Of a stretch of DNA of 32,555 nt, positions 1 through 7,881 are shown piece after piece. Source of the stretch: an uncultured bacterium (lineage in GTDB: Bacteria; Myxococcota_A; Bradymonadia; Bradymonadales; Bradymonadaceae). The notes below the pieces were generated by a model. The model was not told the origin of the DNA and made no database searches. It saw only the letters and a list, made by a program, of their open reading frames with translations. A program made the translations under genes and the position numbers. The stretch is from contig CALJNB010000038.1 of NCBI GenBank assembly GCA_937981985.1, positions 1-32,555 of the forward strand, given 5' to 3'. Positions within the stretch are counted from its first letter, which is position 1. Each line of letters begins with the position of its first letter.

Positions 1-2
1 CA

Positions 3-983
3 CTAGAGAACGTTACCACCGAGCCTATCAGCTGGACCTATAAAGATGGATCTGAAGTGGAGATCGCTGCAGGCCTAGTTGTGAAGTCTGGAAAAGTGAT
101 TACAGAAACGTCTTCGCTTCGTTTAAAAGTTCCTAAGGAAAAAATCGGTAAATCTTTTAAGAAAAAGTATCTAACTTTTGCGAAGCCGAAGTCTTCGCCG
201 GAATCATTGACCTCTAAAAGAGGGCTTAAGTACAACTCAAATAAGTACTTTAAAAAGTCAAATTTCGATAAGTTAGAAAAAGTCGGAGATCAGCACGAGT
301 TTAAGAATCAATGTCTGAGAGTACGTGGTAAAATTAAAGGCAAAAAACCTAAGGAGACCTACCTCTTAGGCAGAGTTGTTGGCGGCGGTGGTGCGGGGGA
401 CGTTTTGGCTTCCAACAATAAAAACGTTTTATTCATAAACGCTGGGGCGAAGCTTTACACAGAAAAGGGCGAACACATCGGCAAGACGGCTCAGAGGTTC
501 CGCCTCTTAAGGAAGTATTTTAATTCAGGCAACTTAGTATGTCACAACATCTACGATTTGGGTGCTCTCATCGAATTATGTGTGAAAAAGTCTGACACCG
601 TTTTAGACGTTCTCAGTTCAGGTCGGTCTAAGGATAGATCACGTCGCAACCGGATGAGAGGCCGAATCGAATTCGGGAAAATTAAAGTCAGAGGGGCACA
701 AAGAGCAATGGTTGAGAAGACCTTTAGAACAAAAGCGAACGCGTTTAAGTACTGCTATCAGCGTGAACTACAACGTAATCCCAAGATTGATGGAACCCTC
801 TCGATTCAGGCAAAGATTGGAAGCGATGGAAAGGTAAGTTCTTCAGCTGTTATCAACTCTACGTTGGAATCTGAAGTAGTCGAGCTATGCTTGTTGAGAG
901 TAACAAAAAGACTTCGTTTTAAAGCGTCTACTGCTGAGACGACCGTGAACTATCCCTTTAAGTTTTCATTTATTAAGAAGTAA
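3..983 (+). CDS. AgmX/PglI C-terminal domain protein, 5' end outside window
   Basis: The reading frame is open back to the left edge with no stop, and the residues before the first GTG (position 57) read as normal protein, so the gene most likely starts outside the window. The last ~85 residues (FKYCYQRELQRNP, then GTLSIQAKIGSDGKV and a Cys near the end of a helix) match the AgmX/PglI C-terminal domain of myxobacterial gliding and envelope proteins, a TonB-C-like fold. The middle has a Gly-rich GRVVGGGGAGD stretch and the protein is very rich in Lys and Arg. It probably acts in the envelope, but no specific partner can be named. It converges on clpP, with 7 bp between the stops. Alternative: a complete protein starting at GTG 57, which I think is less likely. 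Confidence 0.8.
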   Translation, partial: LENVTTEPISWTYKDGSEVEIAAGLVVKSGKVITETSSLRLKVPKEKIGKSFKKKYLTFAKPKSSPESLTSKRGLKYNSNKYFKKSNFDKLEKVGDQHEFKNQCLRVRGKIKGKKPKETYLLGRVVGGGGAGDVLASNNKNVLFINAGAKLYTEKGEHIGKTAQRFRLLRKYFNSGNLVCHNIYDLGALIELCVKKSDTVLDVLSSGRSKDRSRRNRMRGRIEFGKIKVRGAQRAMVEKTFRTKANAFKYCYQRELQRNPKIDGTLSIQAKIGSDGKVSSSAVINSTLESEVVELCLLRVTKRLRFKASTAETTVNYPFKFSFIKK

Positions 984-990
984 AGGCGTT

Positions 991-1599
991 TTACTTTTTG
1001 CCGAGGGCGTTCTTTTTCTTTGGATCCATTACCTGATCGATCAAGCCGTATTCCATAGCTTCGATAGGTCCCATATAATTGTCACGTTCAGTATCTTGAG
1101 TGACTTGTTCGATAGTTTGTCCCGTGTTCTCTGACAAAATTTCGTTTAAGCGCCCTTTAAGGCGATTGATTTCCCGGGCTTGAATCTCGATATCGGTAGC
1201 TTGTCCACCCATACCGCCGCGCATAAGAGGTTGGTGAATAAGAATACGTGAATGAGAAAGGGCAAAACGTTTCCCTTTTTTCCCGCCCGCCAAAAGGAAG
1301 GCTCCCATAGACATCGCCTGACCCAAACAGATGGTTGAAATCTCTGGTCGGATAAATTGCATCGTATCGTAAATAGCTAAACCAGCCGTGACCGAACCGC
1401 CAGGCGAATTGATGTAAATATCGATACCTTTTTCTGGGTCTACAGACTCTAGATAAAGGAGTTGGGCAATAATGGAATTGGCAACATCATCGGTGACCGG
1501 AGTTCCAAGGAAAATGATTCGGTCTTTTAGAAGACGACTATAAATATCCCAACCGCGTTCTCCGCGATGTGTTTGCTCAACGACGTAAGGAATGAACAT
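991..1599 (-). CDS. clpP: ATP-dependent Clp protease proteolytic subunit
   Basis: 202 residues, the normal ClpP length. The catalytic triad is visible: Ser97 in GQAMSMGA, His122 in LIHQPL and Asp173 in ERDNYMG. The hallmark [11 protein letters not shown] loop is at 64-73. ClpP forms the tetradecameric chamber that degrades proteins unfolded by ClpX or ClpA in the cytoplasm. The start at 1599 has a TAGGT ribosome-binding site about 8 nt upstream. There is no long propeptide. The usual neighbours tig and clpX are not next to it: the gene stands alone, convergent with the AgmX-type gene and divergent from the retropepsin gene. Confidence 0.97.
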   Translation of the reverse strand: MFIPYVVEQTHRGERGWDIYSRLLKDRIIFLGTPVTDDVANSIIAQLLYLESVDPEKGIDIYINSPGGSVTAGLAIYDTMQFIRPEISTICLGQAMSMGAFLLAGGKKGKRFALSHSRILIHQPLMRGGMGGQATDIEIQAREINRLKGRLNEILSENTGQTIEQVTQDTERDNYMGPIEAMEYGLIDQVMDPKKKNALGKK

Positions 1600-1723
1600 A
1601 TTTGACCTACTTTAACGAATGGGTCGCTCCATTTAGCGACACTTATATTTATGTCCTATGCAGGGAAAAAACAATCACCTTTTTGAATGATTTAATTTCA
1701 TTGGTTTTCGGCTATACTCATCT

Positions 1724-2599
1724 ATGCGTTATTTTCCTTTCATCTATATTTTGTTCATTTTCGTCTCTCCTGCTCTCGCACAAGAAAAATCTGCTAAGAA
1801 GGGGACTCATGTTATTGACCTTTTTGAGGGCGAAACAGGGAGGGTGAAAAAAAGAAACGGCCCTCTGATCATAGAGTCGGGCGAACAATCCGCATTTGGT
1901 GGCGTTTCCGGTGAGGACGGATTCAAATTAAAGTTTCAACGTGGCGGCAACGGAATCTTCGTTCCAGCCCTAATCAATGGCAAAAAGGTATACTTCCTTT
2001 TTGATACAGGAGCCACTACCACTACCCTCAACACTGAGATCGCGCAAAAGACGCGCGTATTACCAGAAAGAGACGCCCCTGTCGCTGTCATGTCCACCGC
2101 GAACGGCAATATTCGGGCCCCATTCGGTGTCATTGATAACTTGAAGCTTGGTGGCCGAAGCCATTACAATGTTAGCTACTCTTTATGCGATAATTGTCCA
2201 TCCGGAACGTTTAAAGGGAAACCGATAGCTGGTCTGCTTGGCATGAACGTTATCGGACGCTACCGGGCAAGCATTGACGATGAAAAAGGCGTCGTAGAAC
2301 TTACGCCTCTAAAGAGCGGTGATAATCGAATTCGAGATATCCGACCTTTTGTAGAAGTCGTCCCGCAGGGTGGACTTCAAGGAAAAGAAGAAGTGATGAT
2401 TAGTGTGTTGATACGTAATAAAGGAAAAACTCCAATCAAAAAAATAACGGTAAAACTGCATTGTCAGGACCAAAAAGTCGGGAAGAAGAAAATTAAAAAT
2501 TTAAAAGGCAGGAAAGAAAAAAGAGTAACAATCACGGTTCCCTCCGCAGGTTGCGGACAACCTAGAATTGAACTCGTTTCCGCCGAGTGGGGCCGCTAA
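1724..2599 (+). CDS. Exported retropepsin-like aspartic protease with C-terminal CARDB-like domain
   Basis: 291 residues. A signal peptide covers 1-19 (hydrophobic run, ALA|Q cleavage). Residues 75-197 form a single-lobed retropepsin-like domain: FLFDTGATTTTL with the catalytic Asp at 94 (DTG 94-96), and a second family motif LLGMNVIGRY at 171-180 before the last strand. Such enzymes act as homodimers, each giving one Asp. Residues ~222-288 look like an Ig-fold CARDB-type domain (VLIRNKGKTPIKKITVKL). Three Cys in 155-158 and 247-277 could form disulfides in the periplasm. No good Shine-Dalgarno is visible. A TATACT box lies at 1713-1718, very close to the ATG, so the leader would be almost absent if it is the -10. 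Substrate unknown. Confidence 0.85.
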   Translation: MRYFPFIYILFIFVSPALAQEKSAKKGTHVIDLFEGETGRVKKRNGPLIIESGEQSAFGGVSGEDGFKLKFQRGGNGIFVPALINGKKVYFLFDTGATTTTLNTEIAQKTRVLPERDAPVAVMSTANGNIRAPFGVIDNLKLGGRSHYNVSYSLCDNCPSGTFKGKPIAGLLGMNVIGRYRASIDDEKGVVELTPLKSGDNRIRDIRPFVEVVPQGGLQGKEEVMISVLIRNKGKTPIKKITVKLHCQDQKVGKKKIKNLKGRKEKRVTITVPSAGCGQPRIELVSAEWGR

Positions 2600-2615
2600 G
2601 TTATCCATAAAAAAC

Positions 2616-2643
2616 TTGCAGCTGGGATCTGCTTTGTTAAGAT
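2616..2643 (+). promoter_or_regulatory. Predicted sigma70-type promoter of the FtsB-like gene
   Basis: TTGCAG (2616-2621), a 16-nt spacer and TAAGAT (2638-2643) lie in the short gap after the retropepsin gene. Predicted transcription start is about 2650, ~20 nt before the ATG. Inferred from sequence match only. Confidence 0.45.
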
Positions 2644-2670
2644 CGTTTGAGGGCAATAAGAAGCAAAGCA

Positions 2671-3180
2671 ATGAAATTATCACTTTGGGTTATCGTTTCG
2701 ATTTTCATACTCAGTTCTGCCGTGTATTGGGTCATGTCACATCCGAATCGAGACAAAGCAATTGCGATGGAAGAAGATTTGATGAAGCTAAAAGAACAAA
2801 ATGCGTCTTTAGATGCAAAGAATAAAAAGCTTCAGAGAGAAATCCTTGCGATTCAAAGCGACCCGCGTGTAGTCGAACGACGCGCTAGGGAAATCGCACC
2901 ATTGGTGAAAAAGAACGAAAAGATTTACCAGATAAAAGTCGATAACAAGGTCCGCGAAGTCGAAGTAGCTGTTGTTATCAAAGGCGATACGATTGTCGTC
3001 GGGGGTAATCACACCACAATGACTGACCTACCGATTTTATTAAAGAAAATGAAAACTGAAACCAAAGAAGCCATTTTTACGTTGAGTATCAAGGACGATC
3101 AAATCGACGTTGGAAAAAGAAAGCGCCTAAAAGGAATCATCAACGACGCAAACGCGAAAGCTGTGCAGAATAAGAAATAA
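2671..3180 (+). CDS. FtsB/DivIC-like septum-formation protein with extra C-terminal domain
   Basis: 169 residues from the ATG at 2671; a TTG at 2647 would add eight residues before the membrane helix and is less convincing. One transmembrane helix (4-23) is followed by a heptad-patterned coiled coil (~28-62) and the typical FtsB/DivIC block DPRVVERRAREIAPLVKKNEKIYQI (~64-88, quoted in part). FtsB links FtsL, FtsQ and the septal peptidoglycan synthase on the periplasmic side. Family members usually end near 90-110 residues. Here residues ~95-163 add an alternating beta/alpha segment (VAVVIKGDTIVVGG, DLPILLKKMK, AIFTLSIKDD) that resembles the periplasmic domain of ExbD/TolR. Its promoter looks independent, and the diguanylate cyclase starts 50 bp downstream, so the two may be co-transcribed. 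Confidence 0.8.
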   Translation: MKLSLWVIVSIFILSSAVYWVMSHPNRDKAIAMEEDLMKLKEQNASLDAKNKKLQREILAIQSDPRVVERRAREIAPLVKKNEKIYQIKVDNKVREVEVAVVIKGDTIVVGGNHTTMTDLPILLKKMKTETKEAIFTLSIKDDQIDVGKRKRLKGIINDANAKAVQNKK

Positions 3181-3230
3181 TCGCATCGGCAAGAATACCG
3201 TAGAAACGGGACGACGACCAAGGAGGGTTA

Positions 3231-5327
3231 ATGTCCGCACAATCTATATCGATAAATCGACCCCGTAAAAAGGGGGCAAAACTTATCTCCCTTTGGAGTC
3301 TAGCTTCGGTATGTCTTTCGCTTGCCTTTGCTGCCGGTTTCGTCGGAATCCAGAATCAGAGTTATAATCCCGCTTTCACGTGGGGAGCTATCTCCCTTTG
3401 TTTTGTTGTCGCGCTCGGTGTTCGTTTTAGTTTTCTAAAAGAAGAACGACATTGGTTACATGAACTCCAAATATCGGGAGCCGTGCTTTTAGGCATGCAT
3501 CTTTTGAGCGCCATTTGGCCCACTCTATCCCCACTTATTTTCTTTGTATTGGGAGTTGTGGGGATTTTGGTTGACCGAAAGGCGTTGGTCGCTACGGTCG
3601 CGCTTTCGCTTCTTTTTTCGGTGGTATTGGCTGTTCATTCTCCATTCCAGTACACCGACGTAGCTGTTCATTTCGTGTTTGCGATTCTTTTTGGTTTCTC
3701 GGCGCTCATTCTCTCGCGGACATTTGAATTAAAGAAGAAGCTGTTTCGAAAGCATGGTGATATCGAGGCCGACCTTACTCGCCGGGATGCGCAGGAATTA
3801 CATCTGCATACACTAAGCGAGACTACGACATCCCGCGAAAGAACCCGCGAACTCGTAAACCGCAATGCGGTTAGCGCCGTGAATCAAAGTGTGTTTCTTT
3901 CTCTTTCTTTACTTAAAACGGGTTTAAATTGTCATAGCGTCGTTCTTCTTTGGTTTGATGTTTCCCAAAAGAATTTGCGCATTAAAGAGCTCGTCAGTGA
4001 TAGTGACAATATTGTTGAAGGCGAAATTTCACCGGCTAAGGGTGTGATCGGCGGAATCACCCGTCGACGCGAATCTTTACAACTCAATCAAATGCGAGAT
4101 GGGTTTCGCGGAATTCCTTATTATCGAAATGCTTCAGGAAAGATTAAATCCTTTATCGGAGTGCCGGTTCTGGAAGATGGACATCTTCGTGGCGTCGTCT
4201 GCGCGGACAGAATCGTCGATGAAGATTTTAACGATAATGATCTCGACGTGCTTCAAGAAGCTGCCGACTATATCGTCCGCACTATCGAAAACGAACGCCT
4301 CTTTACACAGATCGAAAAAAGCAAATATGAACTCGGACGTTTTTTCGATGCGAGTCGAAAGCTCAATACGGTCCTGACAACTGAGGAAGCACTCAAAACA
4401 ACAATCGATTGTATCAAGGATATCGTACCTTTCGAATTCGCAGCAATCACCACCATCAACGATAACGCACAACACCAGATTCGCGCCGCGTTCGGAGTTT
4501 TAGAAGAGGCCATTGGTAAGCAATTTTACGATAACAATGGCCTTGTTTCTATGGTTTGCAGGAATCGACATTACCTTCCCTACGGCGGTAAAGTCCGTGA
4601 TGGAAAGATGCTTATTTTCTCAAAAGAAATCGCGTTACCTTCTACAAAAAGCATTTTGGTACTACCTCTCATTGCGCAAGATAGGTGTGTGGGTACTCTC
4701 GTCGTCGGAACTTCGGTACCGAATGTCTACACCAGCGAACGTCGTGAAATGCTAGAGGTCGTCGCTAATCAAGCCGCAGTGACTTTTGCTAATGCGCAAC
4801 TTTACGAACAAATGCGCGAACAAGCGACAACTGACGGACTAACCGGTCTTGCCAATCATAGAACCTTTCAATCTAAAACCGATGAAGCGATCGCTCGCCA
4901 CAAGAGAACCAAAAAATCGTTTTGTCTGCTGCTCACTGATATCGATCATTTCAAAAGCGTCAATGACACGCACGGTCATCCTGCCGGCGATGAAGTTCTC
5001 AGACAATTTGCCGACGCGTTCCGTTCTCTCCTTAGAGAAACGGATACGCCGTGTCGTTATGGTGGTGAGGAATTCACAATCCTTTTAGAAGAAACCGATA
5101 CCGAAAGTGCGCTGCAAATTGCGGATCGAATTCGCGAGAAGGTTAAGTCCTTATCTTTTGAATCAGAAGCAGGAACATTTAATTGTTCTCTATCAATTGG
5201 CGTCGCGACCTGGCCGCAGGATGCTGTTGAGAAACAGGAACTTATCGATCTCGCAGACAAAGCGCTTTATTATTCTAAGGAAAACGGGCGCGATCGCGTC
5301 ACGCCGGTCAGTCGTCTAGAGAAGTAA
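3231..5327 (+). CDS. Membrane diguanylate cyclase with two GAF domains (GGDEF)
   Basis: 698 residues, starting 6 nt after a near-perfect AAGGAGGG ribosome-binding site. About five or six transmembrane helices lie in residues 17-165, then a linker helix, GAF domain 1 (~219-355), GAF domain 2 (~373-521) and a GGDEF domain (~530-690). The active-site loop is GGEEF at 611-615, the Mg/GTP residues include DIDHFKSVND at 570-579, and the product-inhibition I-site RxxD is intact (RETD, 602-605), exactly five residues before the loop. It should therefore make c-di-GMP from two GTP under feedback control. The GAF domains are the likely sensors; their ligands are unknown. An HD-GYP regulator that could degrade the product is encoded at 29436-30974. 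Confidence 0.93.
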   Translation: MSAQSISINRPRKKGAKLISLWSLASVCLSLAFAAGFVGIQNQSYNPAFTWGAISLCFVVALGVRFSFLKEERHWLHELQISGAVLLGMHLLSAIWPTLSPLIFFVLGVVGILVDRKALVATVALSLLFSVVLAVHSPFQYTDVAVHFVFAILFGFSALILSRTFELKKKLFRKHGDIEADLTRRDAQELHLHTLSETTTSRERTRELVNRNAVSAVNQSVFLSLSLLKTGLNCHSVVLLWFDVSQKNLRIKELVSDSDNIVEGEISPAKGVIGGITRRRESLQLNQMRDGFRGIPYYRNASGKIKSFIGVPVLEDGHLRGVVCADRIVDEDFNDNDLDVLQEAADYIVRTIENERLFTQIEKSKYELGRFFDASRKLNTVLTTEEALKTTIDCIKDIVPFEFAAITTINDNAQHQIRAAFGVLEEAIGKQFYDNNGLVSMVCRNRHYLPYGGKVRDGKMLIFSKEIALPSTKSILVLPLIAQDRCVGTLVVGTSVPNVYTSERREMLEVVANQAAVTFANAQLYEQMREQATTDGLTGLANHRTFQSKTDEAIARHKRTKKSFCLLLTDIDHFKSVNDTHGHPAGDEVLRQFADAFRSLLRETDTPCRYGGEEFTILLEETDTESALQIADRIREKVKSLSFESEAGTFNCSLSIGVATWPQDAVEKQELIDLADKALYYSKENGRDRVTPVSRLEK

Positions 5328-5358
5328 AAAAAGATCAACAAAGAATGAATATCAATAA

Positions 5359-5386
5359 TTTACACTCGTCAGAACGAATCTACAGA
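5359..5386 (+). promoter_or_regulatory. Predicted promoter of the lpoB-like operon
   Basis: TTTACA (5359-5364), 16-nt spacer, TACAGA (5381-5386), lying 24 nt before the TTG start of the lpoB-like gene. Match to the sigma70 consensus is moderate. Confidence 0.35.
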
Positions 5387-5409
5387 GAACTTTTTTAGCG
5401 AGGTTTGTT

Positions 5410-6006
5410 TTGAGATTATTGATGACGTTCTTTTTAGTAGGTTCGATCATGTCGGCATGTAGTAACCAACCCCAATTTGTTCGTGATACCGACGCACCGG
5501 ATATCGATGAATACGCGTTGAGTCTACGTTTTGATCGCAAGGATCTTGATCGACTTTATCTAGATAATATCGACAAAATGCTAAGTTCCAAAATTGCCCA
5601 TCAGTGGGAACAAAGCATAGGCGATTCACCAATCGTCGCTATCTTTCCGATGCGTAATGAAACGTCAGAACATATCGATAAAGCTCTTGATACTTTACTT
5701 TCTAAATTTGAAACCGATTTAGTAAACCAGAGTCGTGCAGATGTCGTAAGCCACGAAAATCAAATTGAGCTTATCGCAGAGGTAAAGCGCCAACAGCACA
5801 CAGCATACGATCCAACCCGTTTAGCGCGTTACGGAAAACAACTTGGGGCACAATATTTTGTAACGGGTAAAGTTTTTGACGAAACCGATTTTGCAGGCGA
5901 TGAACGCCGAGTCCAGTACACCATGTTTGTTCAAATTATTAACGTGGAAACGGGGAAAGTTGAGTGGCAAAATGAATCAGCCTTGACCAAAGCTTTTATT
6001 CGATAA
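5410..6006 (+). CDS. LpoB-like penicillin-binding-protein activator lipoprotein
   Basis: 198 residues from a TTG start that has GCGAGG 8 nt upstream; an ATG four codons later would cut the signal peptide. Lipoprotein signal with a Cys at 17 (IMSAC). The body follows the LpoB pattern: VAIFPMRNETSEHI, a long helix with DTLLSKFETDL, then DVVSHE, the YGKQLGAQYFVTGKVF strand-helix-strand block, and a final VETGKVEWQNES strand. LpoB is an outer-membrane lipoprotein that reaches through the periplasm to activate the bifunctional synthase PBP1b in Enterobacteria. It is unusually short in the N-terminal linker here. The PBP partner is not in the window. Its stop overlaps the next start (TAATG), so the two lipoproteins are probably made together. 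Confidence 0.82.
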   Translation: MRLLMTFFLVGSIMSACSNQPQFVRDTDAPDIDEYALSLRFDRKDLDRLYLDNIDKMLSSKIAHQWEQSIGDSPIVAIFPMRNETSEHIDKALDTLLSKFETDLVNQSRADVVSHENQIELIAEVKRQQHTAYDPTRLARYGKQLGAQYFVTGKVFDETDFAGDERRVQYTMFVQIINVETGKVEWQNESALTKAFIR

Positions 6007-7325
6007 TGCGTTTTGTTCTTTTATTCGTCGTACTTCTAACGTGTTGCGCCACTTACTCTGAAAAGATATCCGCGTCCTACAAAGACATTTCTAAAGGTGA
6101 AATGAGTGCGGCGCTTGGTGAAATCAATAACGCGCTAAACGTTAAAGACTCCAAGCAATTACCTTCTCAAACAGACGAGAATACCAACCTTCTTCTTTTG
6201 GAACGTGCCACCATCTTACAAGGACTCGGGGAATACGAATTATCGGCCAGAGATTTTGTGTTAGCCGACCAAAACCTCGGCTGGTTTGATCCCAGGAAAA
6301 TGTCGTCGATAGAATTAGCTGACTATACTTATTCGGCAAACTCTACTGAATATCGAGCCCCCGCGAGTGAGCGACTTCTAATCAACGTTCAAAATATGAT
6401 TAATTTTTTGGTCCTTAATGAACTAAGTGCCGCAAAGGTGGAAGCGAGGCGCTTCTCAATTCTAACTGAATATTTTCGGAAACAAGATGAAGCTTTTCTT
6501 CCCGATATACTTGCGCTTGGAAACTATCTCGCCGGAGTTACGTTCGAGAAGAGCGCAGAATTTCGGGACGCTGCACGTATGTACGGAAGAGCTTGGCATT
6601 TCGGCTATAGAGAAAAAGAGCTCAATAATCGCCTCGTGGATCTTTATCGAATAACCGGGTCGATTACCGATAATACGAACCCTAACCCGTCGGGTCTCGA
6701 TACTATTCAAACACTCGCAAAGCGACTTCCGCCTTTATCGATTCAGGAATATTTAGCCAAATATAAAGACGATGTCCTGGTCATCGTCCAGACTGGACGG
6801 GTTGCTGAAAAACGAGAGAAGAAGGTGAGCTTGGAAAAGCAGGATGAAAAAAAGTTGGGTAGAGAATTAGGACAGGATTTCAATTCGATCAATATTCCCA
6901 CAATGGCCAAAGGTTATTCTGGTGCGCAAGTTATACTGCACTTGGGGCACCGAAGTACTAACCTCTCCTATAAATCGAGATTGGGATTAGAACTCGAACG
7001 TGCCTTTACCGCGATTCAACCAGCAATTTACTCGGCAGCGATGAGCCGTGCACTTTCAAGGCACCTCGTTGGCGAGAGCGCAGATCGGGTCGGTGGGAAA
7101 AATAAAATTTCGTCATTAATTGGGTTATCGTTGAAGGGAGCGCTCAACTCTAAGGATCGGCCCGATACCCGTTCTTGGTCCACGTCACCTGCAACGATCT
7201 CTTTTGTACGCCAGACCTATGCCGACGATACTTATCGCTTTGCTACATTGTCCACCTCGCAGGGGTATGAAAGTAAGGTGATTTCTGGTGATTTCCCTGT
7301 CGTCAATTTTTCGAAATTCAGATGA
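6006..7325 (+). CDS. COG3014-like lipoprotein coupled to the LpoB-like gene
   Basis: 439 residues. The start overlaps the preceding stop by one base (TAATG), indicating translational coupling. A short signal peptide ends in LLTCC, with Cys13 or Cys14 as the likely lipidated residue. Residues ~20-220 look helical and TPR-like (LLLLERATILQGLGEYELSARDF; then YRAPASERLLINVQNMINFL and AKVEARRF), which is the pattern I recall for COG3014 proteins. COG3014 genes are found beside lpoB in marine gammaproteobacteria, which supports the assignment, though this is from memory and not from a search. The C-terminal half has beta-strand character and no motif I can name. Likely a periplasmic or outer-membrane partner of the LpoB-like protein; role unproven. 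Confidence 0.72.
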   Translation: MRFVLLFVVLLTCCATYSEKISASYKDISKGEMSAALGEINNALNVKDSKQLPSQTDENTNLLLLERATILQGLGEYELSARDFVLADQNLGWFDPRKMSSIELADYTYSANSTEYRAPASERLLINVQNMINFLVLNELSAAKVEARRFSILTEYFRKQDEAFLPDILALGNYLAGVTFEKSAEFRDAARMYGRAWHFGYREKELNNRLVDLYRITGSITDNTNPNPSGLDTIQTLAKRLPPLSIQEYLAKYKDDVLVIVQTGRVAEKREKKVSLEKQDEKKLGRELGQDFNSINIPTMAKGYSGAQVILHLGHRSTNLSYKSRLGLELERAFTAIQPAIYSAAMSRALSRHLVGESADRVGGKNKISSLIGLSLKGALNSKDRPDTRSWSTSPATISFVRQTYADDTYRFATLSTSQGYESKVISGDFPVVNFSKFR

Positions 7326-7364
7326 GTTGAGGTCTAGTAGTCATCGAAGCGTTCCCATGGGCGG

Positions 7365-7381
7365 GGCCCCAAGGCGGGGCC
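7365..7381. terminator. GC-rich hairpin between convergent genes
   Basis: GGCCCC (7365-7370), loop AAGGC, GGGGCC (7376-7381): a perfect 6-bp all-GC stem in otherwise AT-richer DNA, placed between two converging stop codons. The same stretch holds two perfect 9-bp GGCGGGGCC direct repeats (7360-7368 and 7373-7381). There is no clear T-tract on either strand, so its role as a two-way terminator is inferred from position and stability. Confidence 0.4.
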
Positions 7382-7406
7382 GTTTGGGGGGAATAGAAGC
7401 CCGTCT

Positions 7407-7724
7407 TTATTCAACGATGACCGAACTTTTGCAGATGACTGATTTCTCTTCGTTGAAACGAAAGCCGAGAACATCGACCGCTCGATACGTTTCGTATCCG
7501 TATTCGCAACCACCGACATTTGCACCGTCTTTGGTTTCAGCGATCACTTCCCACGGATGCCAGATGTATATCCCATAAATGGCTCCACCGATGAGGCTCA
7601 TCACGAGAATGAACTTTACAAAGCTGAGAACAAAGCCGGGTTCAGATTCTGGTCGTCGCAGTGCATTATCGGCGGCGATGAACCGTTTCATTCTTTTTTT
7701 AACTTCTTCCTGGTCTTCTGCCAT
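7407..7724 (-). CDS. Small single-pass membrane protein, function unknown
   Basis: 105 residues. The N-terminal 28 residues are charged (EEVKKRMKR), followed by one transmembrane helix (~31-55) and a ~50-residue tail. Positive charge before the helix suggests the tail is outside the cytoplasm. The tail has two Cys (in VGGCEYGYET and VICKS) that could form a disulfide, and ends with short beta-like segments. It is not a family I recognise. No strong ribosome-binding site is visible. It stands alone, divergent from the large lipoprotein gene at 7882. Confidence 0.65.
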   Translation of the reverse strand: MAEDQEEVKKRMKRFIAADNALRRPESEPGFVLSFVKFILVMSLIGGAIYGIYIWHPWEVIAETKDGANVGGCEYGYETYRAVDVLGFRFNEEKSVICKSSVIVE

Positions 7725-7825
7725 GATGTTTCTGTGTGTTGGGTCAGCTGTATTCTACCTTATGCATCATAATCAAACGAGACGTTCGACAAAATAAAAC
7801 GCCAAAATTGGATGTTTTCGTCTGC

Positions 7826-7854
7826 TTGGAACCCTTTCGATGATCCGCTATACT
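7826..7854 (+). promoter_or_regulatory. Predicted promoter of the Ig-like/TULIP-like lipoprotein
   Basis: TTGGAA (7826-7831), 17-nt spacer, TATACT (7849-7854). This is among the best sigma70-like matches in the window; predicted start of transcription ~7861, about 20 nt before the ATG. Confidence 0.5.
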
Positions 7855-7869
7855 TTGGGATAACCCAAA
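7854..7869 (+). promoter_or_regulatory. Short inverted repeat at the predicted transcription start
   Basis: TTTGGG-ATAA-CCCAAA is a perfect 6-bp inverted repeat directly after the -10 box and before the ATG at 7882. It could be an operator or a 5'-UTR hairpin. Repeats of this size occur by chance a few times in this much intergenic DNA. Confidence 0.25.
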
Positions 7870-7881
7870 TTAAGTAAGCAT

